Assembly (NCBI RefSeq): GCF_003289645.1
Contig: NZ_QLYX01000014.1
Coordinates: 124,001-188,000, forward strand
Reading direction: 5' to 3'
Length of the DNA stretch: 64,000 bases
Source: Actinomadura craniellae
GTDB lineage: Bacteria > Actinomycetota > Actinomycetes > Streptosporangiales > Streptosporangiaceae
Positions 8,916-16,414 of the stretch are shown here, piece by piece. The notes beneath the pieces were generated by a model that was not told where the DNA came from, searched no databases, and was given only the letters and a program-made list of their open reading frames with translations. The translations under genes were made by a program, and so were the position numbers. Numbering within the stretch: the first letter of the stretch is position 1; each line of letters opens with the position of its first letter.

Positions 8916-10481
8916 ATGGCGACGACGGACATGGAGCCGCTCACCGACTCGGCGGAGCCCCCGCGCCCGCCCGCGCTGCGCGACCGGCTGGCCCCGCCGA
9001 TCCCGGGCAGCCGGCTGATCGGCTGGCTGGGCCCGCTCGTCATCGCCGTGTTCGCGGCGGTGCTGCGGTTCACCCGGCTCGACCAGCCCAAGGCCGTGGT
9101 CTTCGACGAGACCTACTACGCCAAGGACGCTCTGGCGCTGCTGAAGTTCGGGTACGAGCACAACACCGTCAAGGACGCCGACAAGCTGCTGATCGAGCAG
9201 CCGGGGGCGAACATCTGGTCCGAGGGGGCGGCCTTCGTGGCCCACCCGCCGGCCGGCAAGTGGATGATCGCGATCGGTGAGCACCTGTTCGGCGCGACCC
9301 CGTTCGGCTGGCGGTTCGTCCCCGCGCTGATCGGCGCGCTGTCGGTGCTGGTGCTGGCCCGGGTGGCCCGCCGGATGACCGGTTCGACGCTGCTGGGCTG
9401 CGCGGCCGGGCTGCTGCTGGCGCTGGACGGGTTGCACTTCGTCACCAGCCGCGCCGCGCTCCTCGACATCTTCGTGATGTTCTGGGTGTTGTGCGGGTTC
9501 GCGTGCCTGGTCGCCGACCGCGACCGGGCCCGGCGCACCCTGGCCGGGAAGGTGGAGGCGGGGGGCGGTACGGCCGGGTTCGGGCCGTTCGTCATGCACT
9601 GGTGGCGGCTGGCGGCCGGGGTCTGCCTGGGCCTGGCCTGTGCCACGAAGTGGACCGGCATCTTCTACATCGCCGCGTTCGGCCTGATGGTCGTGCTCTG
9701 GGACATGGGGGCGCGGCGCGCCGCGGGGGTGCGGCGCCCGTACACCGGGGCGCTGGTCCTGGAGGCCGTCCCGGCGTTCTTCTCGCTGGTGGGGGTGGCC
9801 CTCGTCACCTACCTGGCCACCTGGTCGGGCTGGATCTTCGCGGCCGGCGGCTGGGGGCGCGGCAAGGTCGCCGGGTTCGTCCTGGCCCGGCCGTTCGAGG
9901 CGCTGCCCGACCTGTGGAACTACCACCTGGAGATGTGGAACTTCCACACCCACCTGGACGCCACCCACCCGTACCAGTCGTGGCCGTGGAACTGGCCGAT
10001 CCTGTTCCGTCCGGTGGTGTTCTTCTACCAGGAGCCCAAGGGCACGTGCGGCGCCGAGCGCTGCTCCCAGGAGATCCTGGGCATCGGCACCGTGGCGATC
10101 TGGTGGGCGTCGCTGGCGGCCCTGGCCGCGATGGTGCTCGTCTGGCTGATCCGGCGCGACTGGCGGGCCGGGGCGGTCGTGCTGGGCTACCTGGCGGGCT
10201 GGCTGCCCTGGTTCCCCTCGGCGCTCGCCGACCGCACGATGTTCCTGTTCTACGCCACCCCGCTGCTGCCCTTCATGATCCTCGCGATCGTGCTGGCACT
10301 CGGCATGATCATCGGCCCGGAGCGCGAGCCCGGCCCGCGGCGGGTGGTGGGCGCGGCCGTCGCCGGGGGCTTCGTGCTCGTGGTGCTGGCCAACTTCGCC
10401 TACATCTATCCGGTGCTGTCCGCCCACACGCTCGCCTACGACGACTGGCTGTCCCGGATGTGGTTCAAGACCTGGATCTGA
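8916..10481 (+). CDS. pmt: Protein O-mannosyltransferase (GT39, PMT family)
   Basis: Integral membrane enzyme of 521 residues that transfers mannose from polyprenyl-phosphomannose to Ser/Thr of secreted proteins. After a short cytosolic N-terminus, the first external loop carries the PMT catalytic acidic motif FDETYYAKDA. About ten transmembrane segments follow, with PMT-typical loop motifs (HPPAGKWMI, LDGLHFVTSR, CATKWTG, HPYQSWPWNWP). The C-terminal PMT_4TMC region is intact. The gene ends inside the tail of the convergent MFS gene (46-base overlap). Pairing with rsmI is conserved in actinobacteria. Confidence 0.93.
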   Translation: MATTDMEPLTDSAEPPRPPALRDRLAPPIPGSRLIGWLGPLVIAVFAAVLRFTRLDQPKAVVFDETYYAKDALALLKFGYEHNTVKDADKLLIEQPGANIWSEGAAFVAHPPAGKWMIAIGEHLFGATPFGWRFVPALIGALSVLVLARVARRMTGSTLLGCAAGLLLALDGLHFVTSRAALLDIFVMFWVLCGFACLVADRDRARRTLAGKVEAGGGTAGFGPFVMHWWRLAAGVCLGLACATKWTGIFYIAAFGLMVVLWDMGARRAAGVRRPYTGALVLEAVPAFFSLVGVALVTYLATWSGWIFAAGGWGRGKVAGFVLARPFEALPDLWNYHLEMWNFHTHLDATHPYQSWPWNWPILFRPVVFFYQEPKGTCGAERCSQEILGIGTVAIWWASLAALAAMVLVWLIRRDWRAGAVVLGYLAGWLPWFPSALADRTMFLFYATPLLPFMILAIVLALGMIIGPEREPGPRRVVGAAVAGGFVLVVLANFAYIYPVLSAHTLAYDDWLSRMWFKTWI

Positions 10482-11653
10482 TCGGGTGCGGGGCGGAGCG
10501 GGCGGCGGCCCAGCATGATCACCGCCCAGGCGAGCAGCCCCCCGGCCCCGGCGCCGGCGAAGGCGCCCGGTACCCCGGCCAGTTCCTGCGCGACCCCGGC
10601 CAGCGCCGAGCCCAGCGCGGCGCCGGCGCCGATCGCGGCGACCACCCAGGCGAACGCCTCGGTCACCGTGCCGCGCGGGGCGAGCCGGTCGATCAGGTTG
10701 AAGGCGCAGGCCAGCACGGGCGCGAGGAAGATCCCGCTGGCGAACGCCAGCACCAGCATGACCGGCGGCGCGGGCGCCCACACCAGCGGCAGGTAGCCCG
10801 CGGCGAGCCCGGCCAGCAGCCAGGGCAGCCGCCGGTGGTCGGGGCCGGTCCAGGTCCGGGCGCCGTACCAGAGCCCGCCGGCCAGCGCGCCCGCCGACAT
10901 CGCCGCCAGCAGCATCCCGGACGCCGCCGCCGACCCCTGCCGCTCGGCGTAGGCGACCACGGCGACGCTGTAGACGCCCAGCGCGATGCCCGCGCAGCCC
11001 AGCGACGTCAGCAGCACCCGCAGCCCGGGTGAGCGCAGCGGGCCCGCCCAGTCGGCGGCCCGGGGTTCCCCGCGCCAGCGCCGGGACGGGCCGGAGGTGG
11101 TCACCACCAGCGTGCCCGCGACGCCGAGCGCCCCGGACAGCAGCAGGGCGGTCTCCGGGGAGAGCGCCGCGGCGGCCACCACGATCAGCGGGCCGACGGT
11201 GAACAGCACCTCCTGGGACGCGGCGTCGAGGGCGTACGCCGCGCGCACCTGCTCCTGGGTGGGCAGCACGGCCGTCCAGAGCGCGCGCAGCCCGGCTTCC
11301 AGCGGCGGGGTGGCGAAGCCGGCCACCACCACGGCGGCGATCGCCACCGGCAGCGGGCTGATGCCGATCAGGGCGAGCAGCCCGAATCCGGCGGCGGCCG
11401 CCCAGGCGGCGGGGACCAGCACCTGGGGCTGGCCGAGGCGGTCCATCACCCGGCCCAGCACCGGCTGGCCGGCGGCGGTGGCCAGGCCGTAGACGGCGGC
11501 GAGGGTGCCCGCCAGCGGGTAGCTGCCGCCCTGGGCGCGGACGTGCAGCACGATCGCCAGCGCCCCCATGCCGTTGGGCAGCCGGCCCAGGAGGGTGCCG
11601 CCGAGCAGGCGTGCGGCGTGCGGGGTCCGCAGGAAGACAACGTAGGTACGCAT
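10436..11653 (-). CDS. MFS transporter, probable efflux type
   Basis: Twelve-helix major facilitator protein of 405 residues. The first cytoplasmic loop motif is present as GRVMDRLGQPQVL between helices 2 and 3. Short loops and the absence of binding-protein features suggest drug or metabolite export, but the substrate is unknown. It is divergent from the LacI-type regulator at 11770, and paired palindromes lie between the two start codons, so the regulator probably controls it. The 3' end overlaps the O-mannosyltransferase tail to tail. Confidence 0.82.
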   Translation of the reverse strand: MRTYVVFLRTPHAARLLGGTLLGRLPNGMGALAIVLHVRAQGGSYPLAGTLAAVYGLATAAGQPVLGRVMDRLGQPQVLVPAAWAAAAGFGLLALIGISPLPVAIAAVVVAGFATPPLEAGLRALWTAVLPTQEQVRAAYALDAASQEVLFTVGPLIVVAAAALSPETALLLSGALGVAGTLVVTTSGPSRRWRGEPRAADWAGPLRSPGLRVLLTSLGCAGIALGVYSVAVVAYAERQGSAAASGMLLAAMSAGALAGGLWYGARTWTGPDHRRLPWLLAGLAAGYLPLVWAPAPPVMLVLAFASGIFLAPVLACAFNLIDRLAPRGTVTEAFAWVVAAIGAGAALGSALAGVAQELAGVPGAFAGAGAGGLLAWAVIMLGRRPLRPAPDQIQVLNHIRDSQSS

Positions 11654-11686
11654 TCGGCTCCGCGCTTTCGGACCCGGCGAGGGGGG

Positions 11687-11721
11687 GTCATACGTATTAC
11701 TGGTCCCGTCATACGTATCAC
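11687..11721. promoter_or_regulatory. Two 14-bp operator palindromes, probably for the LacI-family regulator
   Basis: GTCATACGTATTAC (11687-11700) and GTCATACGTATCAC (11708-11721) share the perfect core ATACGTAT. Their centres are 21 bp apart, two helical turns, so both lie on one face of the DNA. They sit between the divergent MFS and LacI-type genes. The arrangement suggests joint repression and autoregulation. Confidence 0.72.
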
Positions 11722-11769
11722 TTCGGACGCCTTCCCCTCTACTCTGTTTTGCGTCACCGAGGAGGGAGC

Positions 11770-12765
11770 GTGTCCATCCGCCCGACCAGCAGGGACGTCG
11801 CGCAGGCCGCTGGGGTCTCCCAGTCCACGGTCTCGCTGGTGCTGGCCGGGAAGTGGACCGGGCGGGTCTCCCCCGCCACCGCCGAGGCGGTGCGCGCGGC
11901 GGCCGAGCAACTGGGCTACCGGCCCAACCTCGCCGCCCGCAACCTGCGCCTGGGCTCCACCCGCACGGTGCTGCTGGTCGTCCCCACCCTGTCGAGCCCC
12001 TTCTTCGGCGCGGTCTACACCGGCGCCGCCCGGGTCGCCGCCGCGCACGGCTTCGGCATCGTGGTCTACCCCTGGCCGGACGGCGTCGGCCCCGCCGACA
12101 GCCCGTTCGCCGCGCCGCACGACGCGATCGACGGCGTCCTCGCCTCGTCCATGGCCGTTGAGTCGCTCGGCGAGTTCGCGGGAACACCCGCGGTGATGCT
12201 CGACAGCGACCCCGCCGGCGGCGCCCCCACGGTCAACTTCGACGTGGCGGGCGGGATGCGCGCGCTGGTCGGCCACCTCGCCGGGCTGGGCCACCGCCGG
12301 TTCGGGCACCTGGCGGCGGCGGTGGACGAGTGGACCTTCCGCGACCGCGGCGCGGCGCTGGCCGAGGCGGTGGCGGCCCTGCCGGACGGCCGGCTGGTCC
12401 GGGCCGAGACCGCGATCGACGTGCCCGCCGCCCGGGTGGCCGCGCGGGACCTGCTGGCCGGCGCCCGGCCGACCGCCCTGCTCTGCGACGACGACCAGAT
12501 CGCCGCGGGCGCGTACAAGGCGGCGCGCGGGCTCGGGCTGGAGGTGCCGGGGGACCTGTCGGTGACCGGGTTCGACGACGTCCTGCTGGCCGAGGCGCTG
12601 GAACCGGAGCTGACCACGGTGCGGCTGCCCGCCGAGGCGCTGGGCGCGCACGGGATGACCGCGCTGCTGGACCTGCTCGGCGGCGGGCGTCCCCGGTCCC
12701 GGTCCCTGGCCGGGGAGCTGATGGCCCGCGGCTCCACCGCCCCGCCCGCCGGAGCGGCGCCGTGA
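11770..12765 (+). CDS. LacI-family transcriptional regulator
   Basis: DNA-binding repressor or activator of 331 residues. The N-terminal HTH (TSRDVAQAAGVSQSTVSLVLAGK, in two parts around residues 6-28) is a textbook LacI recognition helix with hinge. The periplasmic-binding-protein-like sensor domain begins near LGSTRTVLLVVPT and ends with the dimer motif FDDVLLAEALEPELTTVRLP. GTG 11770 is preceded by GGAGGGAG. The effector is unknown; GalR/LacI members usually bind sugars or nucleosides, whereas the apparent target here is an MFS transporter. The stop overlaps the next gene by four bases (GTGA). Confidence 0.92.
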   Translation: MSIRPTSRDVAQAAGVSQSTVSLVLAGKWTGRVSPATAEAVRAAAEQLGYRPNLAARNLRLGSTRTVLLVVPTLSSPFFGAVYTGAARVAAAHGFGIVVYPWPDGVGPADSPFAAPHDAIDGVLASSMAVESLGEFAGTPAVMLDSDPAGGAPTVNFDVAGGMRALVGHLAGLGHRRFGHLAAAVDEWTFRDRGAALAEAVAALPDGRLVRAETAIDVPAARVAARDLLAGARPTALLCDDDQIAAGAYKAARGLGLEVPGDLSVTGFDDVLLAEALEPELTTVRLPAEALGAHGMTALLDLLGGGRPRSRSLAGELMARGSTAPPAGAAP

Positions 12766-13796
12766 GACGGCCATCCAGCGCCGTCGACCTGACCGCGCAC
12801 CCCGAGGGCCGGATCGGCACCGCGCCGCCGCGCACCCGGATGTGGCGCGACGGCGCGCTGGTGGCCGAGGGCTTCCCGGTGGCCGAGGTGAGCGACCGGC
12901 TGGCCGAGCCCGGCACCACGGTCTGGCTCGACCTGTGCGGGCCGGAGCGGTCCGAGCTGGACGTGATCTCCGCCGAGCTGGGCCTGCACGGCCTGGCGGT
13001 GGAGGACGCGGTCAGCCGGCACGAGCGGGCCAGGCTCGACCGCTACCCCGAGTACCTGTTCCTCAACGTCTACTCCACCGAGGGGGAGGGCGACGGCCAG
13101 GCGCTGCGCGAGGTGTCGGCGTTCGTCACGCCCCGGGCGCTGGTGACCGTCCGGCAGGGTGTGGGGTTCGACGTGGACGCGCTGGTCGGGCACTGGGATG
13201 CGCACCCCGACCTGGCCCGGTACGGCGTCTCCTACCTGCTGCACGGCCTGCTGGACCTGGTCGTCGACCGGCATGTCGCCGCGATCCAGGCGCTCGACGA
13301 CGAGTCCGAGGCGCTGGAGGACCTGCTGTTCTCCGCGGACTCGGGGGCGTCGATGCGCGAGTTGCAGCGGCGCAGCTTCGAGCTGCGCAAGAACCTGGTG
13401 CGGGTGCGCAAGGCGGTGCTGCCGATGCGCGACATCGTCGTCACCCTGCTCCGCCGCGACGTGCACGCGGTGGAGGAGCCGATGCTGCCGTACTTCCAGG
13501 ACGTCTACGACCACGCGCTGCACGCCATCGAGCGCACCGACAGCCTGCGCGACATGATCGCCAACCTGCTGGAGACCCGGATCTCCTTGCAGGACACCCA
13601 GCGCAACGAGGTGATGAAGAAGGTCACCAGCTGGGCCGGGATCATCGCGGTGCCCACCGCCATCACCGGCTTCTACGGCCAGAACGTGCCCTATCCCGGC
13701 AGGGACCAGTACTGGGGCTTCCTCACCGGCACGGCGATCATGGTGGCGAGCAGCCTCGTGCTGTACGTGATCTTCAAACTACGCGACTGGTTGTGA
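12762..13796 (+). CDS. CorA-like divalent metal transporter with GQN signature
   Basis: CorA/ZntB superfamily membrane protein of 344 residues: a large cytosolic N-terminal alpha/beta domain, a long stalk helix and two C-terminal transmembrane helices. The pore signature, normally YGMN, reads YGQN here (residues 305-308), followed by VPYPGRDQY in the external loop. Substitutions at this Met are known in CorA relatives such as ZntB and can change ion choice or direction, so magnesium uptake should not be assumed. It starts inside the LacI stop codon and is probably translated from the same mRNA. Confidence 0.85.
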   Translation: MRRPSSAVDLTAHPEGRIGTAPPRTRMWRDGALVAEGFPVAEVSDRLAEPGTTVWLDLCGPERSELDVISAELGLHGLAVEDAVSRHERARLDRYPEYLFLNVYSTEGEGDGQALREVSAFVTPRALVTVRQGVGFDVDALVGHWDAHPDLARYGVSYLLHGLLDLVVDRHVAAIQALDDESEALEDLLFSADSGASMRELQRRSFELRKNLVRVRKAVLPMRDIVVTLLRRDVHAVEEPMLPYFQDVYDHALHAIERTDSLRDMIANLLETRISLQDTQRNEVMKKVTSWAGIIAVPTAITGFYGQNVPYPGRDQYWGFLTGTAIMVASSLVLYVIFKLRDWL

Positions 13797-13856
13797 AACG
13801 ACCAATACCTGACTTACGCCTGATATTTTCGCGAAACACGTGGAACATACGCTCGC

Positions 13857-16352
13857 ATGATGGCTGAGCGTCCCGAGTCCGTGGCCGTAGGCGTCGAGGA
13901 AGAGTTCCACACCGTGGATCTGGAGTCCAGGCGGCTGCTGCCCCGGGCCGACAGCCTGCTCCAGCAGCTCCCGGCCGAGCGGTTCGGCGCGGAACTGCAA
14001 CGCTCCGTGGTGGAGACCAACAGCCGCCCCTTCGTCCGGCTCGCCGACCTCGCCGAGGACCTGGCGGCGCTGCGGCGCGGCGTGGTCGCCGCGGCCGAGC
14101 CGCTGGGCCTGGGCATCGTCGCCGCCGGGACGGTGCCGGTCGCCGACATCGAGGCGCTCAAGGTCACCCCCGACCCGCGGTACGAGAACATGCTGGACGA
14201 GTACCAGGTGCTGGCCCGCGAGCAGCTGATCTGCGGCGCCCAGGTACACGTCGACGTGGGCGACCGCGACCTGGCGGTGGCGGTGGCGCACCGAATCGCG
14301 CCCTGGGTCCCCGCCATGCTGGCGCTGTCCACCAGCTCCCCGTACTGGCTCGGCAACGACACCGGCTACGCCAGCTACCGCACCCTGCTCTGGCAGCGCT
14401 GGCCCACCACCGGCCCGGTCGGCGAGTTCGCGTCCGCCCACGAGTACGACCGGACCATCGCCGACCTGGTCCGCTCGGGAGTGATCAGCGACCAGGGCAT
14501 GATCTACTTCGATGTCCGGCCGTCCGCGCACCTGCCCACGGTCGAGCTGCGGATCTGCGACGCCTGCCCGCTGGTGGAGGACGTGGTGCTGCTCGCCGGG
14601 CTGTTCCGCGCCCTCGTCCTGGTGGAGCTGGACGCCATCACCGCGGGCAAACCCCCGCTGCCCGTCCGGCCCGAGCTGATCCGCGCGGCGACCTGGCGGG
14701 CCGCCCGCTCGGGGCTGTCCGGCGAACTCGTCGACCCGGCCGCCGGGACGCCCGTGCCCGCCCGCGCCTTCGTCGAACGGCTGCTGGCGGAGCTGCGCCC
14801 CACCCTGGAGAGCACCGGCGACTGGGAGCTGGTCGACGAGCTGGGCCGGGCCGCGCTGGCCCGCGGCGACTCGGCGGCCCGGCAGCGGGCGGCGTTCCTG
14901 CGCGGCGGGCCGGAGGAGGTCGTCGACCTGCTGGTGGCCGAGACCCGCGCCAACACCGAGTGGATCCCCGGGGCGGGCCCCGACCGCACCGAGGTCGTCG
15001 CCATGCTGGCGGGCTACGACGCCGCCAAGGACGAGGCGATCGTCTTCGACGGCAGCGCCCGCAACCCCTACGGCCCGCTGCTGACCGCGCTCGACCGGAT
15101 CGGCATCGAGGGGCTGCGCGAACGCGAGCGGCAGCGCGACGAGGTGCAACGCCGGCTGGGCATGACCTTCCACGTGGACGGCGAGGACCAGGACCGGCTG
15201 TTCCCGGTGGACATCATCCCCCGCATCGTCGCCGCCGAGGACTGGTCGCACCTGTCGGCCGGGCTGGCGCAGCGGGTGCGCGCGCTGGAAGCCTTCCTGC
15301 ACGACGCCTACGGCCCCCGGCTGGCGGTGCGCGACGGCGTGCTGCCCGGCTGGGCGATCGACGAGTCCCCCGGAATGCGTCCCGAGGGCCGGCTGGTGCC
15401 CGCCGCCGCGGTGCGGTGCGCGGTCGCCGGGATCGACCTGGTCCGCGACGACGCCGGGCGCTGGGCGGTGCTGGAGGACAACCTGCGGATCCCCTCCGGG
15501 CTGGGCTACGCGCTGGCCAACCGCTGGCTGGCCGCCCGGATCCTGCCCGAACCGGCCGGCGCCCTGCCCACCCCCACCCCCGCCCGGGCGATGAACGCGC
15601 TGCGCCGGGCGCTGACCCGGGCCTCGTCCGCGCTGGCCGTGGTGACCTCCGGCCCGTCCGACCCGGCCCACTACGAGCACCGGCTGCTGGCCCGCGAGCT
15701 GGGCGTGCCGCTGGTCGAACCCGCCGACCTGCGGGTGATCCGCGAGGGGGTGTTCGCCGCGGGCGAGCGCGTCGAGGTGCTGTACCGGCGGATCGAGGAG
15801 GAGGACCTGCTGGCGATGGACGGGATGCCGGAGGCGGTCTTCCGCGGCCGGGTGACCCTGGCCAACGCCCCCGGCAACGGGGTCGGCGACGACAAGGCGC
15901 TGTACTCCTACGTCCCCGCGCTGATCCGGTACTACCTGGACGAGGAACCGCTGATCGAGAACGTGCCGACGTACCTGTGCCGCGACCCGGAACGGCTGGC
16001 GGAGGTGCTCGACCGGCTCGATGAGCTCGTCGTCAAGCCCGTGGACGGCTACGGCGGGATCGGCGTGGTCATCGGGCCGGACGCCTCCCCCGCCGAGCTG
16101 GCCGAGGTCAAGGAGCTCATCCGGGCCGAGCCCGCCCGCTGGGTCGCGCAGGAGACCGTGCGGCTGTCCACGCACCCCACGTTCGTGGACGGCCGGCTGG
16201 AACCCCGCGCGGTGGACCTGCGGGCCTTCGTCTGCGGCGGCCCCGAACCGGAGGTGGTGCCGCTCGCGCTGACCCGGGTGGCGCCGGCCGGCAGCAGGAT
16301 CGTGAACTCCTCCCGCGGAGGAGGTTCCAAGGACACCTGGCTGATGCAGTGA
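13857..16352 (+). CDS. Fused GCS2 (YbdK-like) carboxylate-amine ligase and circularly permuted ATP-grasp ligase
   Basis: Two-domain ligase of 831 residues. Residues about 8-370 resemble glutamate-cysteine ligase family 2 (YbdK/EgtA-like): GVEEEFHTVDL at the N-terminus, then ICGAQVHVDVG and VELRICDACP. Residues about 375-831 match the circularly permuted ATP-grasp (DUF404/DUF407) fold, ending with KPVDGYGGIGVV, WVAQETV and SSRGGGSKDTW. Both halves activate carboxylates with ATP to form amide bonds, so the fusion could make two consecutive peptide bonds. Substrates are unknown. It heads a cassette with an asparagine-synthetase-like and an EgtC-like protein. A second in-frame ATG at 13860 is an equally good start. 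Confidence 0.87.
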   Translation: MMAERPESVAVGVEEEFHTVDLESRRLLPRADSLLQQLPAERFGAELQRSVVETNSRPFVRLADLAEDLAALRRGVVAAAEPLGLGIVAAGTVPVADIEALKVTPDPRYENMLDEYQVLAREQLICGAQVHVDVGDRDLAVAVAHRIAPWVPAMLALSTSSPYWLGNDTGYASYRTLLWQRWPTTGPVGEFASAHEYDRTIADLVRSGVISDQGMIYFDVRPSAHLPTVELRICDACPLVEDVVLLAGLFRALVLVELDAITAGKPPLPVRPELIRAATWRAARSGLSGELVDPAAGTPVPARAFVERLLAELRPTLESTGDWELVDELGRAALARGDSAARQRAAFLRGGPEEVVDLLVAETRANTEWIPGAGPDRTEVVAMLAGYDAAKDEAIVFDGSARNPYGPLLTALDRIGIEGLRERERQRDEVQRRLGMTFHVDGEDQDRLFPVDIIPRIVAAEDWSHLSAGLAQRVRALEAFLHDAYGPRLAVRDGVLPGWAIDESPGMRPEGRLVPAAAVRCAVAGIDLVRDDAGRWAVLEDNLRIPSGLGYALANRWLAARILPEPAGALPTPTPARAMNALRRALTRASSALAVVTSGPSDPAHYEHRLLARELGVPLVEPADLRVIREGVFAAGERVEVLYRRIEEEDLLAMDGMPEAVFRGRVTLANAPGNGVGDDKALYSYVPALIRYYLDEEPLIENVPTYLCRDPERLAEVLDRLDELVVKPVDGYGGIGVVIGPDASPAELAEVKELIRAEPARWVAQETVRLSTHPTFVDGRLEPRAVDLRAFVCGGPEPEVVPLALTRVAPAGSRIVNSSRGGGSKDTWLMQ

Positions 16353-16381
16353 CCCCACCCCGTCGCGAGGAGAGGAACCAC

Positions 16382-16414
16382 ATGAACGCTCGGAGCCGCC
16401 GATGTGCGGGCTGA
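16382..16414 (+). CDS. Possible 10-residue leader peptide overlapping the asnO start
   Basis: ATG 16382 opens the frame MNARSRRCAG and stops at TGA 16412-16414, inside the next gene. It is preceded by a strong purine-rich site (GAGGAGAGG, 16367-16375), better than the one serving the amidotransferase itself. Overlap in a different frame suggests translational coupling or a regulatory leader. It may be incidental, and there is no homology evidence. Confidence 0.3.
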   Translation: MNARSRRCAG

